Shown piece by piece: positions 13,890 through 20,844 of a stretch of 20,996 bases of DNA. The notes under the pieces are model-generated. The model did not search any database and was not told where the DNA came from. It saw only the letters and a list, made by a program, of their open reading frames with translations. This DNA comes from a virus. The DNA lies in IMG/VR virus record IMGVR_UViG_3300046028_003091, positions 1 through 20,996 of that record; one strand, given 5' to 3'. Positions within the stretch are counted from its first letter, which is position 1; every line of letters begins with the position of its first letter. The translations under genes were made by a program, and so were the position numbers.

Positions 13890-14333
13890 TCAAGCCGGCG
13901 CCAGCGTGACCGTGACGGCGCCGATGGCCGACGTCGCGGTGCCGGTGTAGTCGATCGCCAGGCGCGTGCCTGCCGGGATGACCAGATCACTCGCCGTCGT
14001 GGAGAGCGTGAGCGTCTGATTCGTCGCCGCCGTGCCGACGAGGTTGTATGACCCCGAATGCAAAGCAACACCGGACGCAAGCGCAGTACCTGATGCGACC
14101 TTGCGGATCACAGCCGTACACGCGCCACCCGTGCCGATAACGTCGTTCACCCCACGGATGCCCTTGACGACATACGCGCGATCAGAGACGAAAAACGACG
14201 CATCGGCGGCTGGCACGTTGTAGTTGATGGACGCCGTGATCCAGCCCAGGCCCGCCGTCGGGTTGCGGGTGGAGTCTTGGTCGCCAACAAGTTCAAGAGA
14301 GCCGTCGGCCCCCTGTCTGATGTCTACTGACAT
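13890..14333 (-). CDS. Beta-rich virion protein, head decoration candidate
   Basis: A 147-residue protein placed directly after the major capsid gene and before a terminator. It is rich in Thr, Ala, Gly and Val with regular beta-strand alternation. After a polar N-terminus (MSVDIRQGADGSLELVGDQD), residues from about 27 onward (AGLGWITASINYNV and DRAYVVKGIRGVND) read as a compact beta sandwich that ends with LAIDYTGTATSAIGAVTV. There is no signal peptide, membrane segment or catalytic motif. Gene order, size and composition fit a decoration or head-fibre protein expressed at the same level as the coat; a neck component is the alternative. The ATG is preceded by an A-rich leader containing AGGAAA. 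Confidence 0.75.
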   Translation of the reverse strand: MSVDIRQGADGSLELVGDQDSTRNPTAGLGWITASINYNVPAADASFFVSDRAYVVKGIRGVNDVIGTGGACTAVIRKVASGTALASGVALHSGSYNLVGTAATNQTLTLSTTASDLVIPAGTRLAIDYTGTATSAIGAVTVTLAPA

Positions 14334-14363
14334 GTCTGTTTCCTTTTTTTGGAAGTGAGAGAC

Positions 14364-14377
14364 GGGGCCGAGGCCCC
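14364..14377 (-). promoter_or_regulatory. GC-rich hairpin in the capsid 3' spacer
   Basis: GGGGCCTCGGCCCC on the minus strand, about 10 bases after the capsid stop: a 5-bp GC stem with a CTCG loop. It is followed by GTCTCTCACTTCC rather than a T tract, so it is not a standard terminator. It may protect the 3' end of the capsid message or slow the polymerase. An A-rich stretch and AGGAAA site for the next gene come directly after it. Confidence 0.4.
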
Positions 14378-14387
14378 ATCAGATCAA

Positions 14388-15314
14388 TCACTGCACGTCG
14401 TAGATCGCGCCCAGGGCTTTCGGGGCGCGCGCCTCCATGCACCACTCGACGATGATCTCGCGCAGGTCGGCGTCACCGGCCTTGGCGAGCTCCATCGACG
14501 CGAACGGGCGAAGGTAGGCAATCGCCAGCTTGCTCGAGTCGATCACGAAAACGTCGCGCGTGGCCATGAAACGGTTTGGTACGCACTGCAGCGTGCCGAA
14601 GTCCGAGACGTAGAAGTCAACACTAGAATACAGCTTGGCGTCCTCGCTCTTGTCCATGCGCGTGGCGTTGCCGGTGAAGCCGCTAAAGGTCTGCTTGAGC
14701 GCTGGGGGCAACATGATGGTGTCGGGCTCGCCGCCAGCGGTGTACACCTTCTGCAGCACGTCCTTGACCTGTGACTCGGTAAAACTGCGCAATGTGCCGG
14801 TGCTGTACGCGGTGTTGCCGGTGTAGGACGCCAGCGTGGACGAGTTGTGGTTGACGTTGTCCACGCACCAGCCACGCAGGCCACGCGAGGCCCGCGGTGA
14901 CGTTGCCGTCACCGACGCCTGCGTCAGATCGTTCTCCATGTCGCGCTTGATCTCCAAGCTCGCCAGGCCCATCTGGTAGCCCATCGCCTCTTTCCAGCCG
15001 GCCGATGTCACCGCCTGCTGGGTGCCCGAGACAGACACCACCTTGGCGCTGATCTGGGTGTTGTTGTTCAAGCGCACGGGCACGGTGACCGACTTGGCGG
15101 CGATGGTGTCGCCCTCGGCCTGTGCGTTCGACGCGGCAGATGCCAGGTCTTGCACTTGCCATTCGTGCTTGGTGTTGGTCGCCTTGGCTTTGCTCGCCAA
15201 GTTCAGCACCGGGGTCTGCGTCGGGCTGATGCGGTAGATGATGTCTGAGAGGTCTTCGCGGTTGCTCACGCTCAAGAGCGACGATGACACGAGGGTATTG
15301 GTAGGGACAGCCAT
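14388..15314 (-). CDS. Major capsid protein, SU10-like family
   Basis: A 308-residue coat protein. The N-terminal segment REDLSDIIYRISPTQTPVLN (19-38) followed by KATNTKHEWQVQDLA (44-58) is the characteristic start of the SU10-type major capsid family (formerly DUF5309): first the Asp-Ile/Ile-Pro-Thr-Thr-Pro segment, then a His-Glu-Trp strand. The remainder is the expected mix of long helix and beta sheet of an HK97 fold, with LREIIVEWCMEARAPKALGA near the C-terminus. It assembles the icosahedral shell on the scaffold encoded just upstream. The ATG has a good AGGAG site 8 bases away. A GC-rich hairpin follows the stop, and a strong terminator follows the next gene, as expected for the most highly expressed structural gene. 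Confidence 0.93.
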   Translation of the reverse strand: MAVPTNTLVSSSLLSVSNREDLSDIIYRISPTQTPVLNLASKAKATNTKHEWQVQDLASAASNAQAEGDTIAAKSVTVPVRLNNNTQISAKVVSVSGTQQAVTSAGWKEAMGYQMGLASLEIKRDMENDLTQASVTATSPRASRGLRGWCVDNVNHNSSTLASYTGNTAYSTGTLRSFTESQVKDVLQKVYTAGGEPDTIMLPPALKQTFSGFTGNATRMDKSEDAKLYSSVDFYVSDFGTLQCVPNRFMATRDVFVIDSSKLAIAYLRPFASMELAKAGDADLREIIVEWCMEARAPKALGAIYDVQ

Positions 15315-15328
15315 TTCGGATACTCCTG

Positions 15329-15340
15329 CGCCTCGCGGCG
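15329..15340 (-). promoter_or_regulatory. Small GNRA-loop hairpin just upstream of the major capsid ribosome-binding site
   Basis: On the minus strand CGCC-GCGA-GGCG forms a 4-bp stem with a GCGA tetraloop. It ends one base before the capsid gene's AGGAG (15323-15327), which itself lies 8 bases before the ATG. There is no T tract, so this is not a terminator. It could keep the ribosome-binding site open or mark an mRNA processing end; that is inference. Confidence 0.35.
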
Positions 15341-15349
15341 TTAGGTGGT

Positions 15350-16264
15350 TTAGATGAGACCGGCAAACACCGCGGCAGCGTCATCGACGCGACCGGATTT
15401 GCCGAGTTTTTGGAATGCAGAGGTTCTGCGGTCTAGGCCTTCGACGTTGCCAACGCCTGGGCGCTCGACCTTGGTGGGCAGCGTCGAGACTTTCTTCGCC
15501 GCGGCTGCGGCCTTGCTCATCATCTGGTCGTAGAGCATGGCTTTGCGGGCGATGACCACCGTCTTCGAGTCCGACACGCTGTTCACCGCAGCGGCGTCAA
15601 AGCCCTGCTCGGTGAGAAACGCCCGGATCGCCGCCCGTTCGGTCTCGGCCCGCTTCGCGTCGCGCCACTCCGGCAGCTTGGCAAGGAGCTCTTGCTGCTG
15701 CGATTGGAGATGGCCCGCATACGCCTCTTGGGCTTCGGCCTGCTGCATGTGGCCCACTCGTTGCCGCTCGGTGTAGACCTGCTGCAGCTGGGCTTGTCTG
15801 GCTTGCGCCAGGTGCGTCTGCCGCAGGTATTCGACCGGATCGCTCTCGAGCAGAGCCGCCATGTCAACTTTTTGCTGCTCCTGCAATGCGCCCTCAAGTT
15901 GCGCTTGAAAGCGGTGCAGGTTCTGCGCGTAGACGTCGCGGTCTGCGCGAGCCTTGGCTTGTTCGGCCTCGGCTGCGCGTGTCGCATCAGCCGTTGCCAT
16001 AGTCTTCTTGGTGTAGTCTGACTGGCGCAGGCCGTTTTTGTACGCATCGGCGATCTCGGCCTTGGTCAGCTCGACCGTCTTGCCATCGACCACCACCGGG
16101 ATGCGCTCGCCGTCGTCCTCGGGCGGGGCCTCTGGCTGGGCCGCTGCAGCCTCGGGCTCGTCGGCCTCGGGCTTGATCGCCTCCGGGTCGAGCAGCGCCG
16201 CAAAGACGCCGCCGGCCTCGGCCGTGTTCAGTGCTGCGCTGGGTTCAGTTGCCTGATTGTCCAA
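15350..16264 (-). CDS. Capsid scaffolding protein
   Basis: A 304-residue acidic, Ala/Gln/Glu-rich, largely coiled-coil protein directly upstream of the major capsid gene, which is where phage scaffolds sit. The N-terminal 55 residues are low-complexity and acidic (PEADEPEAAAAQPEAPPEDD at about 32-51). A short ordered segment follows (RIPVVVDGKTVELTKAEIAD, about 54-73), then a long helical region rich in Gln and Ala. The C-terminus is basic and compact (STLPTKVERPGVG and AFQKLGKSGRVDDAAAVF), as expected of the coat-binding end of a scaffold. Scaffolds organise coat subunits into a procapsid and leave before DNA is packed. The start codon is TTG, supported by an AAAGGA site. There is no protease-type catalytic motif, so a fused maturation protease is unlikely. 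Confidence 0.85.
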   Translation of the reverse strand: MDNQATEPSAALNTAEAGGVFAALLDPEAIKPEADEPEAAAAQPEAPPEDDGERIPVVVDGKTVELTKAEIADAYKNGLRQSDYTKKTMATADATRAAEAEQAKARADRDVYAQNLHRFQAQLEGALQEQQKVDMAALLESDPVEYLRQTHLAQARQAQLQQVYTERQRVGHMQQAEAQEAYAGHLQSQQQELLAKLPEWRDAKRAETERAAIRAFLTEQGFDAAAVNSVSDSKTVVIARKAMLYDQMMSKAAAAAKKVSTLPTKVERPGVGNVEGLDRRTSAFQKLGKSGRVDDAAAVFAGLI

Positions 16265-16270
16265 TTTCAG

Positions 16271-16276
16271 TCCTTT
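16271..16276 (-). promoter_or_regulatory. Ribosome-binding site that decides the TTG start of the scaffold gene
   Basis: AAAGGA on the minus strand, with AGGA 6 bases upstream of the TTG at 16264-16262. No ATG lies in the same frame until about residue 89 of the scaffold, so this site is the main reason for accepting a TTG start. Confidence 0.7.
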
Positions 16277-16335
16277 GCCGGCGCATCACTGCGTTAGGCA
16301 CAACGATCAGCTACTAGGCGGCTGACCAACGCTTG

Positions 16336-16521
16336 TCAAATCAATCTGTCGTCGCCGTACTTGGTGCGGTAGCCGGCAGGTCCGTCGCTCACCGGCACGC
16401 GGTAGAAGCCCACAATCTCATCGGTCGGCGGCGCTGGGTAGCTGGCCGCGCTGATGTGGTCCCAGCCGTTGGTGTTGATCACCTTCAAAATCTGCGCTTG
16501 AAAATCCAACCAGGCGCTCAG
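16336..16521 (-). CDS. Small protein without an obvious ATG start, between portal and scaffold
   Basis: A frame ending at 16336 encodes a plausible small protein, with a C-terminal part reading ASYPAPPTDEIVGFYRVP then SDGPAGYRTKYGDDRLI. The only ATG in this frame (16695) lies deep inside the previous gene, has no ribosome-binding site, and would give an Ala/Gly/Asp-rich N-terminus that is just the shadow of that gene. Better options are a CTG at 16521, which overlaps the previous stop as CTGA (61 residues), or a TTG at 16509 (57 residues). The coordinates given use the CTG. Coupled re-initiation is the simplest reading; a -1 frameshift product is possible, but no classical slippery heptamer is visible at the junction. 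Function is unknown. Confidence 0.55.
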   Translation of the reverse strand: MSAWLDFQAQILKVINTNGWDHISAASYPAPPTDEIVGFYRVPVSDGPAGYRTKYGDDRLI

Positions 16522-16805
16522 GCCACCCAGTCCCGCGCCCGGTCCATCAGCGTGCGCCTGTGCGACAGCTCCAGCTGCGCCAGCTTGCCCGTCTCGAGCG
16601 TGGTCTGCAGGTTCGCCCGCACTTTGCGCAGCAGCATCAGGTATTGCCACAATTTTTCGCGGCCTTCCTGATCCCTTGCCGGTGAGTTCGTCCATTGATC
16701 GATCACTTCCTTTTCTGTGGCCTCGAACGCGGCGATGAACGCCACGTTGTCCAGCAAATCCTTGGCCTGCTGGCCCAGGTGCAATCGTTGGTCAAGCGTC
16801 GTCAT
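16518..16805 (-). CDS. Small helical protein following the portal, unknown function
   Basis: A 95-residue, almost wholly helical protein. I place the start at the ATG at 16805 (MTTLDQRLHLGQQAKDLL), 14 bases inside the portal gene; the frame is open further upstream, but that extension is Arg/Pro/Trp-rich and is clearly the out-of-frame reading of the portal C-terminus. The segment DQEGREKLWQYLMLLRKVR (52-70) resembles a recurring small protein found next to portal genes in other podoviruses, though I cannot name a family. The overlap implies translational coupling to the portal. It could be a minor head protein or an assembly factor; the sequence gives no catalytic motif. Confidence 0.8.
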   Translation of the reverse strand: MTTLDQRLHLGQQAKDLLDNVAFIAAFEATEKEVIDQWTNSPARDQEGREKLWQYLMLLRKVRANLQTTLETGKLAQLELSHRRTLMDRARDWVA

Positions 16806-19155
16806 TGACCACCTCGTCGGCTGCGGCGTCCATGCTCGGCGTTGCGATCGCCGGCGTCGCGCTGGCCTGCAGCTGCGCGCGCACCACCACCGCCTCGGCA
16901 TTTATTTTGGCCACCGCAATCGCCGTCTCTTGCTGCATCTGCGCCTTGAACTGCTCCAGTTGCATCTGCGACTGAACCTTGATCTGTTCCAGGCGCTCGG
17001 CAGACTGCGCCTCTAGGGCTTTCTGCTGCGCTTCGACCTGTTGCCGGTGCGTGTCAACCTGCGCCTGCATCTGCATGCGCTCACGCTCTAGCGCCAATTC
17101 GGCTTGCTTGGCCTGCGTGTCGCCCTGCGACTTGAGTTGCGCCTGCATCTGGGCCGTCTGCTGCGTCATCTGAGCCTTCATTCGCTCGATGTCCATCGGG
17201 CCAGGCTGCTGCTGCTTTGGTGGAGACTTGGCGGGGTCTGTGAAGAATTTCTCTGCGCTCTTGAAGCCCAGCGCCTTTACCAGCTCGGCCTGCGCCTGAT
17301 AAACGTTCTCGGGCGTCGCCGTGCCCTGCTGCAGCCCAATGTCCTGCTGCTGGCGCAGCGCCATCAAAAACTGCACCTGCTGGTCTTTGTTGCCGGTGCC
17401 CAGGCCGACGTTGACGCTCACCTCGAACCCATTACGCCAGTCACGCGGCGCGACCGACACCCACTCGCCGCGCAACTTGACCACGTCCTCTTTGGCGCCG
17501 TACTGGCTCACCAGCTTCAGGATCATCCTGAACAGCTCGCGAAACCCTTCAGCAAAATTTCGAGCGATCAGGTCGACACGCATGTCGGCCTTGTTGGTCA
17601 CGATCTGCGCCTGGGTGGCGGTCACCGGCTGGTTCAGCGCGTTGGCGTCTGTGCCGGCGCTGTTGCGGCTCCAGCCGGTCGAGTCCTCCAAAAACCCCTG
17701 CATCTGCTCCATCATCGCCATGCCGAGCTGGCTGTCTCCGCGGCCCTGGTCGAGCATGCCCACCGCGCCCGGCTGCTTGATGCGCACCACGCCGCCAGGG
17801 CGCGAGGCCAGCAGGTCGTCGAGGTTGACCTGGCCATCGACCGCAAATGTGCGGCCGTTGATGCTCAAGTACATGTTGTCGAGCATGCCGCGCAGGATAG
17901 CGGTCTTGGTGCGCTGACCCTCGAGCGCCAGGTCGGCAATGCTCAGCCCGAAGAACTTGTGCGGCATCGGCACAGGCGTGATGCTAATGAACGGCGCGCA
18001 GTCCACGATCTCGTTTTCCAAGATCTGGTTGCCCGCGCGCACCACTTTGCGCAGCTCGCTGATGCCGTCGCCGTCGAAATCGACGCGCACATAGCACTCG
18101 GTGACCCACACCATGCGCTGCGAGGCGTCGGCGGTGGTCTGCGTGTCGGCGTTCAGGAACGCCATCTCGTCGTCCCAGCCCAGCCTCTCGATGCGCTCCA
18201 TGTTGAACTGCATCGACTGGTCGTCGCCGGTGATGTTGTCGATGTTCTCGTAACCCATCGACTTCAGCTCACTCATCGAGCGCGCGATGCGGTGGCCGAC
18301 GAAAGACGCATCGGCAATCGTCTTGGCCTTGCGGCTGATGATGAATTCCTCGGGCGGCACGTTCTCGATGCAGACCCGCCCGCCGGCCTTGGTGCGCTTG
18401 CACACCACGTCGTACAGCATCGCCGGCGGCATGCTCTGCACATGCTCGATCTGTGCCTGCAGCTGCTGCGCGGCCTGCATCGCTGGCGGCGGCCCAGGTG
18501 GCTGGCCGGGCGGCTGACCCGGTCCAGCGCCTTGCGGCTGGGCTTGCTGCACGGCCTGCATCGCCTGCTGCAGCTGCTGCGTCATCTGCTCGACCGCTTG
18601 CTGACGCTTCTCGGCGTCCTCTTCGTCGGGGTAGGCTTTCTGCTCGGTGACCTCGATCTCTTCGTCGTCCATCAGCTGCGACAGCTCGACGTCAGACAGG
18701 CCCTTGTATTCCTCGCGCTTTTCCTCGCTGCGCGTGTCCCACCACACCTTGACGATGCCGTTCTTGCTCAGCAAGGCGTCCTTCATCCAGGTGTAGGTGA
18801 TGCGCTCGCCGAGGTTCTTGACGTGGAAGATGTGGTTGACGTAATCGGTGGCCTGCTCGGCCTTGTCCTCGTCGCCCTGCTTCTGCGCCTCGAACTCGAC
18901 AATCCTGTCGGAGCCCGAGAACTTGACCATCAGCTGCGGCAGCATCGACTCGATGGTGTTGCGCACGTCAGGCGAGATCACTGACGACCTGCCTTCGACC
19001 TCGGGCGGGGCCAGGTCGAGCTTGGCCTCGGCGAGGTAGTACACCATAGCCTTCTGCCGCTGCTGGGCCAGCTTGCCGCTGAAAAAGCCCACGGCGGCGC
19101 GCATCTCCTGATCGGTGATCGCGCGCAGCGTGTCTTCCGTCATGCGTTCTGTCAT
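16792..19155 (-). CDS. Portal protein (podovirus type) with Q/P-rich insertion and long C-terminal coiled coil
   Basis: A 787-residue portal, the dodecameric ring at the packaging vertex through which DNA enters and leaves. The N-terminal signature VEGRSSVISPDVRNTIESMLPQL (spanning 53-75) is typical of the large podovirus portals, and the core (about 245-640) has the usual mixed alpha/beta portal layout, including PHKFFGLSIADLALEGQRTKTA (spanning 399-420), the likely stem/crown region. Two features stand out. A Gln/Pro/Gly-rich stretch at about 185-240 interrupts the body, and residues 650-765 are a Gln/Met/Ala/Glu-rich coiled coil that could form a barrel like the one in the P22 portal. The start ATG at 19155 is preceded by AGGA inside the terminase stop region (TAGGA); a second ATG four codons in is less well placed. 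The stop overlaps the next start by 14 bases. Confidence 0.93.
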   Translation of the reverse strand: MTERMTEDTLRAITDQEMRAAVGFFSGKLAQQRQKAMVYYLAEAKLDLAPPEVEGRSSVISPDVRNTIESMLPQLMVKFSGSDRIVEFEAQKQGDEDKAEQATDYVNHIFHVKNLGERITYTWMKDALLSKNGIVKVWWDTRSEEKREEYKGLSDVELSQLMDDEEIEVTEQKAYPDEEDAEKRQQAVEQMTQQLQQAMQAVQQAQPQGAGPGQPPGQPPGPPPAMQAAQQLQAQIEHVQSMPPAMLYDVVCKRTKAGGRVCIENVPPEEFIISRKAKTIADASFVGHRIARSMSELKSMGYENIDNITGDDQSMQFNMERIERLGWDDEMAFLNADTQTTADASQRMVWVTECYVRVDFDGDGISELRKVVRAGNQILENEIVDCAPFISITPVPMPHKFFGLSIADLALEGQRTKTAILRGMLDNMYLSINGRTFAVDGQVNLDDLLASRPGGVVRIKQPGAVGMLDQGRGDSQLGMAMMEQMQGFLEDSTGWSRNSAGTDANALNQPVTATQAQIVTNKADMRVDLIARNFAEGFRELFRMILKLVSQYGAKEDVVKLRGEWVSVAPRDWRNGFEVSVNVGLGTGNKDQQVQFLMALRQQQDIGLQQGTATPENVYQAQAELVKALGFKSAEKFFTDPAKSPPKQQQPGPMDIERMKAQMTQQTAQMQAQLKSQGDTQAKQAELALERERMQMQAQVDTHRQQVEAQQKALEAQSAERLEQIKVQSQMQLEQFKAQMQQETAIAVAKINAEAVVVRAQLQASATPAIATPSMDAAADEVVNDDA

Positions 19156-19162
19156 TGCGGTC

Positions 19163-20431
19163 CTAGGCGTAGGCCAGCTTTGGGTACTTCAACTTGCCGC
19201 CGTATTCGTCATTGCTCATCTGGTCTACGCACAGCGCCAGGTAGCGGAACGCATCCGCGCCGTGGCTGAACTCGTCATGCACTGGCGCGCCGGGTTCGTT
19301 GGTCGTGCCGTTGATCTGGCGCCGGTAGCGCTTCAAGCACTCCAGCAGCCTGGCCGAGCGGTCCTTGTTGAAGTAGATGCGGCTGAACGCGTCGCGGGCT
19401 CGCTTGATGCCCTGCTCCACATCCATGCTTGGCGTGCGCTGGATCGTCCAGCCAAACCCGCCCAGCACCTCTGCGTCCTGCTTGCCTGTCTGGTGCCGCT
19501 TGGCAAACCCGTCGTGCGGCAGGTAATGGTGGCCCCAGTTGATCGGCTGGCCGTCCAGCGTCAGCGCGCGCAACTCGGCGCTGTAGTCGGCCAGCGTGCG
19601 CTGGTTGCCCTCGATGTAATGGACGATGCGGATCTCGCTGGCCACCTTCTGCGCCAGGATGATCGACATCGAGTCGTTGTAGCCCAAGTCCCACACCGCA
19701 TGCGTCTTGAGCAGCGGGTCGTGCGGCACCGCGCCGATCCTGCTGCCCGCCTGCGACATCTGGTCAAAGTAGATCGCGCCCTCGACTGCCGGCTTGCACT
19801 TGCCCTCCCAGATGTGCGCATAGTCCTCGCGCTTCATCGTCGCCTCGGCGTGCAGCCGCTCGGCCTCCAGCACTTTCGGGAAGCGCCGGTTGTCCTCGTA
19901 GTTCATCTCGATGCTGACGCAATCTGGCGGCGGCGCACTCACGAACCGCCGGTAAGTCTCGTCACTCTCGAGCTGCGGGTTAAAGCTGATCCAGATCTCC
20001 GAGTCATCCTTGCGAATCGTCGGGATCAAGATGTCCCACGACCGCTTGCTGATCGCCTGCGCTTCCTCGCACCAGCACACGTCCACGCCTTCGAAAGATT
20101 TCAGGCTCTCAGCCGTCTGGTCGCTCAAGCCGCTGAAAAAGAACTGCGTGCCGTTCTTGCCCCGGATCTCGGTGGCCAGCACCTCGTAGAACGCCGACAG
20201 GCCCAGCGCCTCGATCTGGTCGCGCAGCAGCTGGTGCACCGACTGCTGAATGCTCTTCTGCACTTCCCGCGTGCAAAGCACCCGCATCGGCCTGGTCGAC
20301 CCCTGGATCAGCAGCGCCCGAGCGAATCCCCAACTCTTGCCCGAGCCGCGCCCGCCTCTGACGCACTTGGTGCGGGCAGGCTGGAACAGGATCTTGAGCT
20401 TTTCGGGAAACCAGGCATCGATCTCAGCCAA
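19163..20431 (-). CDS. terL: Terminase large subunit (packaging ATPase and nuclease)
   Basis: A 422-residue motor protein that cuts concatemeric DNA and drives it into the procapsid through the portal. The N-terminal ATPase shows Walker A GGRGSGKS (26-33), a Walker B strand with the acidic pair CEE (VDVCWCEEA, 116-124) and a coupling-type segment WISFNP (147-152). The C-terminal RNase H-like nuclease shows acidic residues in the usual places: D248 (WDLGYND), D307 (LPHDG) and D393 (GADAFRY), the last within the HDEFSHGADAFRYLA signature. Length and motifs fit the PBSX/Terminase_3-like family. The ATG overlaps the end of the small-subunit gene and the stop lies 7 bases before the portal start, so the three genes are probably translated together. 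No catalytic residue looks missing. Confidence 0.96.
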   Translation of the reverse strand: MAEIDAWFPEKLKILFQPARTKCVRGGRGSGKSWGFARALLIQGSTRPMRVLCTREVQKSIQQSVHQLLRDQIEALGLSAFYEVLATEIRGKNGTQFFFSGLSDQTAESLKSFEGVDVCWCEEAQAISKRSWDILIPTIRKDDSEIWISFNPQLESDETYRRFVSAPPPDCVSIEMNYEDNRRFPKVLEAERLHAEATMKREDYAHIWEGKCKPAVEGAIYFDQMSQAGSRIGAVPHDPLLKTHAVWDLGYNDSMSIILAQKVASEIRIVHYIEGNQRTLADYSAELRALTLDGQPINWGHHYLPHDGFAKRHQTGKQDAEVLGGFGWTIQRTPSMDVEQGIKRARDAFSRIYFNKDRSARLLECLKRYRRQINGTTNEPGAPVHDEFSHGADAFRYLALCVDQMSNDEYGGKLKYPKLAYA

Positions 20432-20738
20432 ATGTCACCCGGATCGAGTGCTGCAAAGGGTTGTTCTCATCGCCTGAATGCTCCACCGCAGCCAGTCGCG
20501 GGTGAATGTAGGGCGCTGCATCCTTGGCCGACAGGCAAGCGCTGCTGAGCGCGTCCAGGCTCTGCGACTTGTCGAACTCGGCCATGTGAAAGCGCATCGA
20601 CAGCAGCATCACCTCCAGCGGTGTGATGCCCTTCCCTACGGCCTTGTCGGCGATCTCGCGCGTCCGCGTTGTGGCTGATCCAGGCTTGCGGCCGGCGCCC
20701 GTGCGCGCTCCACCGTGACTTGATTGGTCTTGAATCAT
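20424..20738 (-). CDS. terS: Putative terminase small subunit
   Basis: A 104-residue protein directly upstream of, and overlapping by 8 bases, the large terminase gene. The N-terminus carries GGARTGAGRKPGS (residues 9-21), a Gly/Arg/Lys motif common at the start of phage small-terminase-type and related DNA-binding proteins; the middle is predicted helical. The small subunit recognises the packaging site and delivers DNA to the ATPase. An AGGAAGG ribosome-binding site lies 6 bases before the ATG. The assignment rests on the motif, the size and above all the position; the sequence alone does not prove DNA binding, and many homologues are annotated only as hypothetical. It is the first gene after a terminator and so may open the late operon. 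Confidence 0.6.
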   Translation of the reverse strand: MIQDQSSHGGARTGAGRKPGSATTRTREIADKAVGKGITPLEVMLLSMRFHMAEFDKSQSLDALSSACLSAKDAAPYIHPRLAAVEHSGDENNPLQHSIRVTFG

Positions 20739-20777
20739 TTCAAGCCTTCCTGGGTTCCTTGCGGATTGTCCGAAAGC

Positions 20778-20809
20778 AAAAAGCCGCTTGGATTGCTCCT
20801 AAGCGGCTT
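20778..20809 (-). terminator. Intrinsic terminator between the upstream gene and the small terminase gene
   Basis: On the minus strand a 9-bp perfect stem, AAGCCGCTT pairing with AAGCGGCTT (arms at 20801-20809 and 20781-20789), with an 11-base loop, runs straight into a short T tract (20778-20782). The T tract follows the stem only in minus-strand orientation, although the A-rich start of the stem would allow weak function the other way. It separates the partial right-edge gene from the packaging operon. Only about 40 bases remain before the next start codon and no convincing sigma-70 promoter is visible there, so some read-through is likely. Confidence 0.75.
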
Positions 20810-20844
20810 GGTGGTGACAGCGGCTAGGCTATCAGATTTCGGCA

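Noticed and set aside
477-14333. A diversity-generating retroelement (variable fibre tip plus template repeat and reverse transcriptase), as in Bordetella phage BPP-1
   Set aside because: No reverse transcriptase, no C-type lectin-like variable tip and no adenine-biased template repeat were seen in the window.
16336-16695. An ATG-started 119-codon version of the small gene between portal and scaffold
   Set aside because: The ATG at 16695 has no ribosome-binding site and the first half has the composition of an out-of-frame reading of the 95-residue gene.
17104-18984. A 626-codon open frame on the plus strand opposite the portal gene
   Set aside because: Its composition (Leu/Arg/His/Val/Ala-rich, no domain) is what antisense reading of a GC-rich, Gln-rich gene gives. 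The portal on the other strand has clear family motifs and ribosome-binding sites.
19115-20548. A 477-codon open frame on the plus strand opposite the large terminase
   Set aside because: Antisense shadow: no motif, repetitive Leu/Val/Arg/His composition, and the minus strand carries complete terminase motifs.
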